NCBI RefSeq assembly: GCF_900465315.1
Contig: NZ_UBIX01000012.1
Source: Asaia bogorensis_B
GTDB lineage: Bacteria > Pseudomonadota > Alphaproteobacteria > Acetobacterales > Acetobacteraceae
Strand: one strand, 5' to 3'
Length of the DNA: 64,000 nucleotides
The number at the start of each line of letters is the position of its first letter. Positions within the stretch are counted from its first letter, which is position 1. Shown here one piece after another: positions 8,523 through 17,407 of this stretch. Made by a program: the position numbers and the translations under genes. Below the pieces are notes generated by a model, which worked only from the letters and a program-made list of their open reading frames with translations, did no database searches and was not told where the DNA came from.

Positions 8523-9846
8523 ACTGCAGTACAAGCCGATTGTTAGATCCAAGCGTACTAGAATTTTTGTTGATGGTTTCAATCTCTCGCTACCCAAGGG
8601 GACCGGCGTCGCCACCTATGCCCGCGCCCTGACCTGTCTCTTGCGCGATATGGGTCATGACATAGGTGTTCTCTATGGCATGAACATCTCCAAACGTACG
8701 TCATTGGCGCTTCGTGAGGTTATCTTTTTCGATAGCTTGGATGGAAGGGCGCCCCGGCGTAAAATTCTACCATTGAGTTCGAGATGGTGGAAACTGCGCG
8801 TGGGAGAGCTCATTGGCGAAAAGGCTGTTCAGATCCCGGTCACAGGTAGGGTGGAGGCTCGTTCACTCAGCGCCAGAATGCCGGAATATGACCAGCTCTG
8901 GAATGTGCCGGACCTTTATGAGCGGGCGAGCCGTTATTTTAGAAGGACGGGAAGGATGATGGAGGTGTCAGTTCCGGGCGGGATCGACATCATGCATTGG
9001 ACCTACCCGATGCCTATCAGGGTGAAGGGTGCCAAAAATATCTATACCATTCACGATATCGTACCGCTCAAGCTTCCTTATACGACTTTGGATGATAAAG
9101 GTTATTATTTCAGGCTCATACGTAAGCTGAGCCGCGAGGCAGATGCTATTTGTACGGTTTCAGAGGCGTCAAAACGGGAGATTCTCGACTTTTTCCCGCA
9201 GTTGCAGGGCAAAATCTATAACACTTATCAGTCCTTTGAGCCCAAAGCGGTGGCGACCCCAGAGGGAAGGGAGATGCATGCCAAAGTTGTGAGAACCCTA
9301 TGTGGGAGGGGGCTGGACCAGTTCTATTTGTTTTTCGGGTCGTTAGAGCCCAAAAAAAACATAGGCAGATTGATCGAAGGCTTTCTCTCTGCTCAGACTG
9401 ACCGTGTCTTGGTAATCGTGGGTGCGATGGCCTGGAAGGCAGAAGCGGAATTGCGCTATCTCGACAAGGGTATAGAGCAGGGAAGGATCATCCAACTTGA
9501 ATATCTGCCTTCGTCATCATTGCAGAGCCTCATAGTTGGGGCGAAAGCTGTTCTGTTTCCCTCACTGAGTGAAGGGTTCGGATTACCTGTGCTGGAAGCG
9601 CTTGCTGCGGGCACGCCTGTGCTGACTTCTCGGGAAGGGGCTTTGCCAGAGGTTGCCGGTGACGCGGCGATCTTCGTCGATGCGTATGATGTTGGTTCGA
9701 TCGCGCGCGGTATCGAGACAATAGACTGCGATGATGACTTACGTATGAAAATTGCGGACGAAGCGTGCAGCCAGGTCAAGAAGTTTGACATGGCTTCTTA
9801 CGCCGAACGTGTCGCGCTTCTCTACGGAGATATCTTGAAGAATTGA
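8515..9846 (+). CDS. GT4-family glycosyltransferase
   Basis: 443 residues from ATG 8515 (MSKLQYK), overlapping the hydroxylase stop by 8 bases; an in-frame TTG at 8494 is possible but less likely. Motifs: VDGFNLSLPKGTGVATYAR (nucleotide-sugar loop), HWTYPMPI, HDIVPLKLP, TVSEAS, FGSLEPKKNI (second domain), and FPSLSEGFGLPVLEA with the E-x7-E pair. It is a clear paralogue of the enzyme at 477-1667, but with an insertion of roughly 60 residues (~70-130) before the HWT block. It likely adds a sugar to the capsule repeat and closes the kpsC-kpsS-GT-hydroxylase-GT operon. Confidence 0.85.
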   Translation: MSKLQYKPIVRSKRTRIFVDGFNLSLPKGTGVATYARALTCLLRDMGHDIGVLYGMNISKRTSLALREVIFFDSLDGRAPRRKILPLSSRWWKLRVGELIGEKAVQIPVTGRVEARSLSARMPEYDQLWNVPDLYERASRYFRRTGRMMEVSVPGGIDIMHWTYPMPIRVKGAKNIYTIHDIVPLKLPYTTLDDKGYYFRLIRKLSREADAICTVSEASKREILDFFPQLQGKIYNTYQSFEPKAVATPEGREMHAKVVRTLCGRGLDQFYLFFGSLEPKKNIGRLIEGFLSAQTDRVLVIVGAMAWKAEAELRYLDKGIEQGRIIQLEYLPSSSLQSLIVGAKAVLFPSLSEGFGLPVLEALAAGTPVLTSREGALPEVAGDAAIFVDAYDVGSIARGIETIDCDDDLRMKIADEACSQVKKFDMASYAERVALLYGDILKN

Positions 9847-10976
9847 ATGTGCTGGTTTAGAGCGGCGCATGTCTCCCAGCTTATCTCGACCCTTATCCCA
9901 GGATAGGGCGATAGATAGGTAGGGGCACCTTGCGGCCGGTCAGCGCTGATAGTGCCGCCTAGCTTGGGAAACTGCCTTTGTGCATCTAAGGTACCGACGG
10001 CTCTCTTACGACGATCATGCGACGGACAGCAGCAGGTCTCCGCTTCGCACGAGTCCTGTGGACGTCGTCATGACGTAAAGTGCTTAGTCAGGCGCGCGTC
10101 GCTCGTCTCGCAGCCCGATGTGAATGATCCCCCAATCGCGGCCCGCTCTGAATCAGATCCGCAGGGATGAAACGCGGCCACTCCCGTCGGTATGCCGGTT
10201 AGTGCCGGCTTCGAGAGAGGCGCTACCCAAGCGGTATATCGACGATTGTATGACTCCGTTTTCCGATGGGTGCTACTCACGGCCTCGCTGCCTGATAAAG
10301 CCTGTGAACCCCTCGATAAAACTGTTCCGGAATGCCAAGCTCTCCCAAATCGGGAGAGGATTGCAACACAAATGCTGCGGTCAGAATGATCGAATTACCT
10401 ATGATGACATAAAATAACAGAATGGGTAGCCTGCCAAAGCTAGAACGGCGCATAACCTTATCCATCATAGGTTACCAAGAGTGATTCCTGAGCCAGATAT
10501 CTTGCGGAAAACGTCCCCTTGGTCGCCTTACCAATCAGGTGCGCGTCTAATTAAGAAAATAGCGCATTGCGGCCTAGATCGAAAATTCGGATATAACATT
10601 TAATAACACCAATATCACCCATATAATATTGAGAAACTGGCAGCATGGAAAATAAAAATTCACCTATGACTCAAAATAAATTGAAGATTTGAGCAAAGAA
10701 AGATCTTATATCCAGAAATTACCTGCAGAATAACAAGAAGTTATGACGACATGTGCGGGGCATACTTAATTTCCCAGGTCAAATATTATACTATTTCTCC
10801 CAATACCCCGGAGCTTGCGGCGCCTTCCGAAAACGAGATTTTGCATCGATCCTGATGCCGCATGGTCCGCAACAACGTGGATGTGATTTAATCTATGCAC
10901 AATAAATCAAATGATGAATAAGGGACTCATATTGCGAGGGGCGCTGGCCCGAAAGCCGCTTGAAGGGTACTGGAAG
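9847..10976. other. Gene-poor stretch inside the capsule locus, AT-rich at its right end
   Basis: I find no convincing gene over about 1.1 kb. Just after the stop, CCCTTATCC/GGATAGGG (9888-9906) forms a small hairpin with one bulge and could end the upstream operon, although no T-run follows. 10277-10468 on the minus strand is open for 63 codons with one plausible membrane segment (ILLFYVIIGNSIILTAAFVL) and could be a small protein or a gene remnant; it has no good ribosome binding site. From about 10550 to 10900 the sequence turns markedly AT-rich, like a promoter region for the TPR gene. Confidence 0.5.
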
Positions 10977-13937
10977 ATGTTTTTTGGCAAAAAACGACCT
11001 CTGAAAAAAGGGACGAACTCCCGGCTTGTCAGGGAAAAAGCTCAGGCTACAGAGGCTCAGGCAGCGCGCAACTGGAGCGAAGCAGCAAGATTATGGGCCG
11101 AGATTGCTTGCCTGACCCCTGATGAGATCAATCCGTGGCTTCAGTTGGGGAATGTGCAGAACGAACTGGGTCTGTGGCATCAATCGCTGGACTCTTTTCG
11201 TAAGGCAGCGGAGGTCGAGCCGGGTGCAGTCACGCCCCTGATCGGCATGGCGGGCGTTTACGAACGTATGGGGCAATGGGATGACGCTTATGGCTGTTGG
11301 CAGGACTGTGCGGTCGCCGCAGCGCTGAACCCGCCGGCAGACACGCTGCTCATCACGTTGCATTTGTCTCTCTCTGCTTTGCGCACAGGACGAGTGGAGC
11401 AGGCTTCGGTTCTGCTGGATAGAACGCTCAAAGCGAACCCCGCCGCTACAGACATTCCGCTCTATCATTCCTTGCGTTTGGAACTGCTCCGGTTGCGCGA
11501 ACCCGACAACCTTGTGAACGTACCGGTTGAGGTTGCTGTCGATGACTCCGGGGTGGCGTTTGAGATTGCGTCTGCGCACCTGCGTGCTGGATCAGTGTTG
11601 AGCGGGCTCGACGCACTCAATCCGCATATCACCCGGCAGGATTGCCACCCCGATTTCCTGTGGCTTGCTTCCGATCTAAATGAGAAGCTCGGACGTTGGA
11701 GAGAAGTGCTGCGCCTGTGTGCGCGTGCGATCGAGACAGCACCGGATGAAACGCGATTTCGTGACCGTGCTTTTTCGGTGGCGCTCAAGCTGGGTGATCT
11801 CAAACTGGCACGTATCTATGCTGGTGCGGCTGGCAGGCGGGATGACTGGAATCTCGTGCATGACTTGATGAGCGCATACAAAAATGATGGTCAGGGTCGA
11901 CATGCTCGCCTTTTGTGCCGATGGCTGAATCGTAAGTGGCACCATAGCCAGTGGCATAGACTAGAATATATCAAGCTCGTTGCAGCAACGCTGTCGCCTG
12001 ATATCGCCGACAAGATGATACGCGAGTATATCGCGGACCATGGTACCACGGAAGAAAGTCTGCGCACTTACGCAGATATTGCATTCCTCGCGGGCAATTT
12101 CCTCGACGCAACGCGTCGCCTGAATTTTTTCCTTGAGAAATGTGGTGACGACGAGGGAGTGAGCGTCCTTCTGGGTTATGCCCTTGCGAACGCTGTAAGC
12201 ATTGATGCTGCAGAAGCTCATTTCAGTGACGTTGCAACCCGCCAGTTCCAGTCGCAGGGTGCCCTTGTTGGTCTTGCCCATATGGCTATGCGCCGTCGAG
12301 ACAAGCAAGCAACCTATGATCGGTGGAAGCGGATAAACAAGATATATCCCGAGTTCGACATTGGTCACGTTGAGCTTGCAAGAAGCGCTTATGAAATGAG
12401 GCAGATGGACCTCGTACTCAGCATCTGCAAGGAGCGGCTCAATACCAACCCTGATGACGCAACCGTAGGGGAATTCCTGGTTTGGTTCCTGCTGGCCAAC
12501 GGGCGCTTCCAGGAGGCATGGCAGCAACTTGCAATTCTCGAGCAGTACTCAGCCAGCTGGACCGTTGTAGATCTCAAAATTCAGATCGCCGCCTACCTTG
12601 GCAAGCTTGACTCGCACCTCGAAGAAATCCTGTCGGTCGTACCGCAGTCATCGAACCGGGAGTCTAGCAAGCGTCTTTATGGTATAATACGGCACCTCGT
12701 GGTTGTTGGCCGCGAAGACCTCATGCCAACCCTGATCAATGCCACAGCGTGTGATCCCAGGATGCTCGGCTGGATGTGGCCGTACATCAAGGGCATGAAG
12801 ATGAATGACCGACGCTTGCCCGTGGGTCCGTTGGCCGATGGCGGTGACAACGTCCAGCACGCGTGGAAGTCGGCCGCGGTGAGAGTCCGGGCGGATATTG
12901 CTGAGTACGTCAGGGATGCCTCCGTGCTTGAAATCGAGAAAATCGTCTCCAAACCCAAGCATCTTCACCCGGTTGTTCATATTATCAATAAGTTTGAGCA
13001 GGTCTCCGGAGGCAGCGAACTTCATGCACTGGATATCGCTGAGCGTGTGGGTAAATTCGCCAATGTGAAGCTTTGGGCGCCTGAGATGCCGCACCCGCGC
13101 TTCCATGAGCAGGGGCTTGTCAGCCCGATCGAGCCTGCGCAAGGCAAGGTTCCCTATTCGGGCGTCATCGTGTTTGTCGGCGTGTACTTTGATATCGGAG
13201 ACTGGCTGGCCTATGCGCAACCCTCACGCGTTATCTTTCTGTACAACACGTTCGAAGCTCCGATGGTATTTGACCGCGTGCGCGAAGTATGGGAACGTTG
13301 CGGCGTGCGCTCCGAACTCCTGTATTGTTCGGATATGATGCAGCACGAGGTCGATCTGCCTGGGTTGTTTGAGCCCTCTCCAACAGATATCGTCGCATTC
13401 TCGCCGATCAAGGCGCCGCGTGCCGCTGATCACAAATTCACCTTGGGTCGACACAGTCGGGACGTGATGGAAAAACATCATGTTGAGGACTGGAAAGTGT
13501 ACGACGCGGTAGCACAGGCGGGCGGAACCTCACAGATACTGGGCGGTACGTGCATGGAACCCCTGTTCCCATCTATCAAGGGAATGGAACTCCTCCCGGC
13601 TCGCTCGGGCGATATGGTGCCGTTCCTGCAGTCGCTTGATTGCTACTTCTACCGGACATCAACCTGGATCGAGCCTTGGGGGCGGGTTGTGATTGAAGCT
13701 ATGGCTTGCGGTTTGCCGGTGGTAGCGAGCCGTAACGGAGGATATGCTCAGGTTATCGAGCATGGCGTGAACGGTTTTCTCTTCGACGAGACGGAAGAGG
13801 CGGTCGCTCTGATCAAGGCGCTTGCCGCTGATCCGGATCTCAGAATGAGGATCGGTCGCGCTGCACGTGAGTCGATGGAAGAACTCTTGGGGGAGACGAG
13901 CATGCGTCGTCTCGTCTCCTTCTACCTTATGAACTGA
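10977..13937 (+). CDS. TPR-repeat protein fused to a GT4 glycosyltransferase
   Basis: 986 residues from ATG 10977, preceded by GAAGGG with about 9 bases of spacing; ATG 10911 is in frame but has no Shine-Dalgarno. Residues ~15-620 are a tetratricopeptide array (helix pairs such as NPWLQLGNVQNELGLWHQSL, ATPLIG-like and FLDATRRLNFFLEK blocks). From ~670 a GT-B domain follows: VSGGSELHALDIAERV, EPLFPSIKGMELLP, then WIEPWGRVVIEAMACGLPVV with the E-x7-E signature and a Rossmann tail. TPR-GT fusions usually couple sugar transfer to protein or complex binding; this one may scaffold the capsule assembly complex or glycosylate a partner. It stands alone between two gene-poor stretches. Confidence 0.8.
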   Translation: MFFGKKRPLKKGTNSRLVREKAQATEAQAARNWSEAARLWAEIACLTPDEINPWLQLGNVQNELGLWHQSLDSFRKAAEVEPGAVTPLIGMAGVYERMGQWDDAYGCWQDCAVAAALNPPADTLLITLHLSLSALRTGRVEQASVLLDRTLKANPAATDIPLYHSLRLELLRLREPDNLVNVPVEVAVDDSGVAFEIASAHLRAGSVLSGLDALNPHITRQDCHPDFLWLASDLNEKLGRWREVLRLCARAIETAPDETRFRDRAFSVALKLGDLKLARIYAGAAGRRDDWNLVHDLMSAYKNDGQGRHARLLCRWLNRKWHHSQWHRLEYIKLVAATLSPDIADKMIREYIADHGTTEESLRTYADIAFLAGNFLDATRRLNFFLEKCGDDEGVSVLLGYALANAVSIDAAEAHFSDVATRQFQSQGALVGLAHMAMRRRDKQATYDRWKRINKIYPEFDIGHVELARSAYEMRQMDLVLSICKERLNTNPDDATVGEFLVWFLLANGRFQEAWQQLAILEQYSASWTVVDLKIQIAAYLGKLDSHLEEILSVVPQSSNRESSKRLYGIIRHLVVVGREDLMPTLINATACDPRMLGWMWPYIKGMKMNDRRLPVGPLADGGDNVQHAWKSAAVRVRADIAEYVRDASVLEIEKIVSKPKHLHPVVHIINKFEQVSGGSELHALDIAERVGKFANVKLWAPEMPHPRFHEQGLVSPIEPAQGKVPYSGVIVFVGVYFDIGDWLAYAQPSRVIFLYNTFEAPMVFDRVREVWERCGVRSELLYCSDMMQHEVDLPGLFEPSPTDIVAFSPIKAPRAADHKFTLGRHSRDVMEKHHVEDWKVYDAVAQAGGTSQILGGTCMEPLFPSIKGMELLPARSGDMVPFLQSLDCYFYRTSTWIEPWGRVVIEAMACGLPVVASRNGGYAQVIEHGVNGFLFDETEEAVALIKALAADPDLRMRIGRAARESMEELLGETSMRRLVSFYLMN

Positions 13938-14705
13938 TCTCGTGGTCTTTGGGATTTTGGTATCGGCTTGTTTTGTCGGGCACCGAACTCCCAAAGGCAC
14001 TGGGACCAAGCTCATGATGACCGTTAGCATCAATATACGCTGTCAAATCGATCCAAAACAATCCACAGCGTCTCGAAAAGTGTTTTGTCAGGGTGTCGCC
14101 CCGAGCTCCGCAGACAGCTGACAGTATTTTTGCGGCGTTTTCGCCGCATCCTGCGAATTTTGTTTCGAGTCTATATCCACGAGTGGGTCAGCCAAAAAGC
14201 GCGCGCTTGGCCTCGCCGGTGGATCGTCGGGTATCTCTCAGGGAACCACTGTGCCAAAGCGATGCGATTTATATCTCAATATGACTGAGCGCTTGAGGTG
14301 GAGATCCGCGAGTGTAGCGTGGGCGGTGGTTCTAGGCACAATCGCAACTGGGTTATGCTCCCGATGATTAGTCCGCTGTCCCAGTCCTGCGAGTGTGAGC
14401 GAAGTTGTATGATCGTCGAGAGGCTACCAGCATCGATTTCACCCATTTTATCTATGGCGCATTGTCGTACGCCTGAGGGCGGAGAAGCTGACTCCGGTGG
14501 ACATGGCTTACCGTCCAGCGCCAGTCTCCCGTGCCAAACGCAATGACGGGGCGACCAGCGAGGTGCAAACGCGCTTTCCGCGATTGGCTATCTCTTCGAA
14601 AGTGTCGGGCCGGGCCCGAGGAAGTGCCGATACGCAGGAGTTACGCGTTTGCAGGAGATTTGGAGCGGGATTGCCATTGTAATATACGCCTCTGGTGAGG
14701 TATTG
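13938..14705. other. Gene-poor stretch before kpsE
   Basis: About 770 bases with no supported gene; short frames here have no homology I recognise and no ribosome binding site. A perfect 7-bp stem with a TTTT loop, TGCGGCG/CGCCGCA, lies at 14131-14148 but is not followed by T residues. The promoter of the kpsE-M-T-D operon must be in this region or in the intergenic space before it; I cannot point to clear -35/-10 boxes. Confidence 0.45.
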
Positions 14706-15872
14706 ATGACGGGTCCCGCGCCACACCATCGATTGCAGAATGAGCCTGATAAGCGTATGTCAAATACTAAAGCGCTACTAACAAAATACGTATATTCTTC
14801 ATTCAGTTTGTTGGTTATTTTGCCAACCATACTCACGATTTCATATTTCATCTTTCTCGCGACGCCTCAGTATGTATCAGAGGCCCAGTTTGTAGTTCGC
14901 GGTGAGGGTGTTGCTCCTCCTGGTGCTCTGGCGAGCCTGCTTGAAACCACCGGGAGTGGTAGTGCCACCAGTGAAGATACCTATGCGGTGCAGGACTACA
15001 TGATGTCCCGTGATGCGATGGACCTACTGATCAAGGATGACGATCTGCAGGCGATCTTTGCGCGTCGCAATGCTGACTTCATCGCCCGGTTCCCCAACTT
15101 CCTGCAGGGCCAGACACGCGAGCATTTTTATCGATATTATCAGCGCCATGTACTGGCGGAGCTGGACTCCACCAGCGGGATTTCTACGCTCTCCGTGCGA
15201 ACATTCTCGCCTCAGGACTCGCAATTGCTCGCACGCTCGTTGATGATCGCCGCCGAGCAACTGGTGAACCGCATGAATGCGCGGCAGCGGGAGAACCTGA
15301 TCAGCAGTTCCAGGAAAGAGTTAGAGAGCGCTCGCGCGGCATTGGAAGAGGTTAACGGCAAGATCGCTGAGTACCGCACAAAAGTCTCCTTGATTGACCC
15401 GCTCAAGCAGTCGGCCCCAGTGCTTGCTCAGGCTCACGAACTCACAGTGATGCTGACTAATAATCAGGGACAGGTCGAACAACTCCAGGTGGCTGCGCCT
15501 CATAGCCCGCTGCTTCCCGTACTCAAGGAGCGCATTCGTATCCTCAAGAAACAGATTCAGGCGATCACCGGCTCTGTTGTCGGTCCGGATAACTCTCTTG
15601 TACCGCGTATCACTGAATATGATGCTCTTGCGACACAACGGACGCTTTATGAGAAACAGTTGGAAGGTGCGGCACTGGCACTGGAGGCGGCGAAGACACG
15701 CGCAGACCGTCAACGTCTCTACATTGACGAAGTCGTTCAGCCTAACCTTCCAGACTATCCGACTTACCCCAAAGCGCTTGCGACTACGCTGATCGTTTTT
15801 GTCACTTTGGCAGCGCTGTACCTGATGGGTAAGCTGTTGATTGCTGGCGCACGCGAGCATCAGGCAACATGA
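14706..15872 (+). CDS. kpsE: Capsule export inner-membrane/periplasmic adaptor, KpsE/BexC/CtrB family
   Basis: 388 residues. This polysaccharide co-polymerase bridges the KpsMT ABC transporter and the outer-membrane channel. One membrane segment near residues 31-55 (FSLLVILPTILTISYFIFLA), a long periplasmic region with coiled-coil (~180-340; SSRKELESARAALEEVNGKI), and a second membrane segment near the C-terminus preceded by the family's proline-rich PNLPDYPTYPKAL. ATG 14706 has GGTGAGG 5 bases upstream; ATG 14757 is a weaker alternative and in-frame codons back to 14649 lack a site. It overlaps kpsM by ATGA, starting the export operon. Confidence 0.9.
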   Translation: MTGPAPHHRLQNEPDKRMSNTKALLTKYVYSSFSLLVILPTILTISYFIFLATPQYVSEAQFVVRGEGVAPPGALASLLETTGSGSATSEDTYAVQDYMMSRDAMDLLIKDDDLQAIFARRNADFIARFPNFLQGQTREHFYRYYQRHVLAELDSTSGISTLSVRTFSPQDSQLLARSLMIAAEQLVNRMNARQRENLISSSRKELESARAALEEVNGKIAEYRTKVSLIDPLKQSAPVLAQAHELTVMLTNNQGQVEQLQVAAPHSPLLPVLKERIRILKKQIQAITGSVVGPDNSLVPRITEYDALATQRTLYEKQLEGAALALEAAKTRADRQRLYIDEVVQPNLPDYPTYPKALATTLIVFVTLAALYLMGKLLIAGAREHQAT

Positions 15873-16669
15873 GCAGAATGGCGCGGCTCAAAAATCTCTT
15901 TGGTCTTTTTCGCCTACAGGCTCGCGTGATCTATGCGCTTCTTATGCGCGAATTGCATACGCGTTTTGGCCGCGAAAATATTGGCTTCCTATGGATGATC
16001 GGTGAGCCAGCGCTATTTTGCGGCGGCGTTACTGCCATGTGGACGCTGGTTCGCCCCTCACATGAACACGGGCTGCCTGTGACAGCGTTTGTGGTCACTG
16101 GATATGTTCCTCTGACGATGTGGCGCCATGCAATGTTCCGTGCGGTCAAAGCCTTTGAGGCGAATGGTAGCCTCCTTTTTCACCGACAGGTAACACCGCT
16201 CGATATCATCCTCGCCCGGGTGATCCTCGAAGTCGTCGGAACTCTTATGGCGGCTATTTTGGTAGCTGTTTCCGCCATTGTTCTGGGACTGATGCAGCCA
16301 CCCCGTGATCTGGGTATTCTTTATCTCGGTATCGGCATGCAGATCGGGTTCTGTCTCGCCAGCGCGCTGATCGTGGCTGCGTTGAGCGAACTTTCCGATC
16401 TGGTGGAAAAATCGATTCAGGTGATCGCCTATCTGGCTATCCCTTTTTCAGGTGCTTTCACGATGGTCGACTGGTTGCCACCCAAATTCCGGGGCTGGCT
16501 TCTCTGGTCACCGAGTGTGCAGAATATTGAGATGATCAGGCATGGTCAGTTTGGGAGCAGCGCACGCGCGCACTACAATATTGGTTACGACGCCTTCATC
16601 ACCCTTGCCATGATACTCGTTGGTATTGTTTTGGTTCTGAACATCAGAAAGCACATAGAAGTACAGTGA
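15869..16669 (+). CDS. kpsM: Capsule polysaccharide ABC transporter permease, KpsM family
   Basis: 266 residues, the usual length for KpsM/BexB/CtrC. Six hydrophobic segments, the N-terminal ALLMRELHTRFGRENIGFLW block typical of ABC-2 polysaccharide permeases, and GAFTMVDWLP near the last third. It moves the finished lipid-linked capsule across the inner membrane with KpsT. ATG overlaps the kpsE stop (ATGA) and the gene ends in a GTGA overlap with kpsT, so the transporter subunits are translationally coupled. Confidence 0.92.
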   Translation: MSRMARLKNLFGLFRLQARVIYALLMRELHTRFGRENIGFLWMIGEPALFCGGVTAMWTLVRPSHEHGLPVTAFVVTGYVPLTMWRHAMFRAVKAFEANGSLLFHRQVTPLDIILARVILEVVGTLMAAILVAVSAIVLGLMQPPRDLGILYLGIGMQIGFCLASALIVAALSELSDLVEKSIQVIAYLAIPFSGAFTMVDWLPPKFRGWLLWSPSVQNIEMIRHGQFGSSARAHYNIGYDAFITLAMILVGIVLVLNIRKHIEVQ

Positions 16670-17313
16670 TCCATTGCATTGATATCGTGAAGGATTTCCA
16701 CGTCGCGCGCGGCTACCGGCGCGTTCTGGATCACGTCTCATTCTCAGTAAATCCTGGTCAGAAACTCGGGATCATGGGGCGAAATGGCGCTGGAAAATCG
16801 ACTCTCATCAAGATTATTGGCGGGGTCGAGATTCCGACATCGGGCAAGGTAAAGCGTATGATGTCCGTCTCATGGCCCCTCGCGTTTGGCGGTGCATTTC
16901 AGGGAAGTCTGAGCGGTCTGGACAATCTCAAGTTCATCTGTCGCATATACGGCCTCGATTATGCCACCACCCGGACTTATGTCGATGATTTTGCTGAACT
17001 GGGGAGTCAGTTGGGGGAGCCGGTTAAAACCTATTCCTCGGGCATGAGGGCACGTCTGGCGTTTGCACTGTCGATTGCGATTGAATTTGAATGCTATCTC
17101 ATCGACGAAGTTATCATGGTTGGCGATGCTCGTTTTATGAAAAAATGCCAGGACGAATTATTCGGGAAGAGGAACAACAGGGCTCTTGTGATCGTCTCAC
17201 ATGACATGGGTTTCATCAGAGAGCATTGTGACAGCGGTGCGCTGCTTCATCAGGGCACACTTCGTCTTTGCGACTCTGTCGACGGAGCAATTGCGGAATA
17301 CGAGGCGTTATAA
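16666..17313 (+). CDS. kpsT: Capsule polysaccharide ABC transporter ATPase, KpsT family
   Basis: 215 residues, starting with GTG that overlaps the kpsM stop. Walker A GRNGAGKST, signature YSSGMRAR (the degenerate form of polysaccharide exporters), Walker B CYLIDEV and switch His in SHDMG. Its short length, without a C-terminal carbohydrate-binding domain, is typical of KpsT/CtrD rather than Wzt. That fits a capsule whose export is recognised through the terminal lipid linker rather than the polymer. A 94-base spacer separates it from the outer-membrane component. Confidence 0.93.
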   Translation: MIHCIDIVKDFHVARGYRRVLDHVSFSVNPGQKLGIMGRNGAGKSTLIKIIGGVEIPTSGKVKRMMSVSWPLAFGGAFQGSLSGLDNLKFICRIYGLDYATTRTYVDDFAELGSQLGEPVKTYSSGMRARLAFALSIAIEFECYLIDEVIMVGDARFMKKCQDELFGKRNNRALVIVSHDMGFIREHCDSGALLHQGTLRLCDSVDGAIAEYEAL

Positions 17314-17407
17314 GCGCCCGCGGTTTATACATAAGATCAGGTCCCACATCGATGCTCATGTCAAAATGACCATCGTTCTGAAAACACAAGATTGAAGAGT
17401 TGATGAA

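Noticed and set aside
10277..10468. 63-codon minus-strand membrane-like frame as a confident gene
   Set aside because: Only one hydrophobic segment, no Shine-Dalgarno and no homologue recognised; mentioned under the gap entry only.
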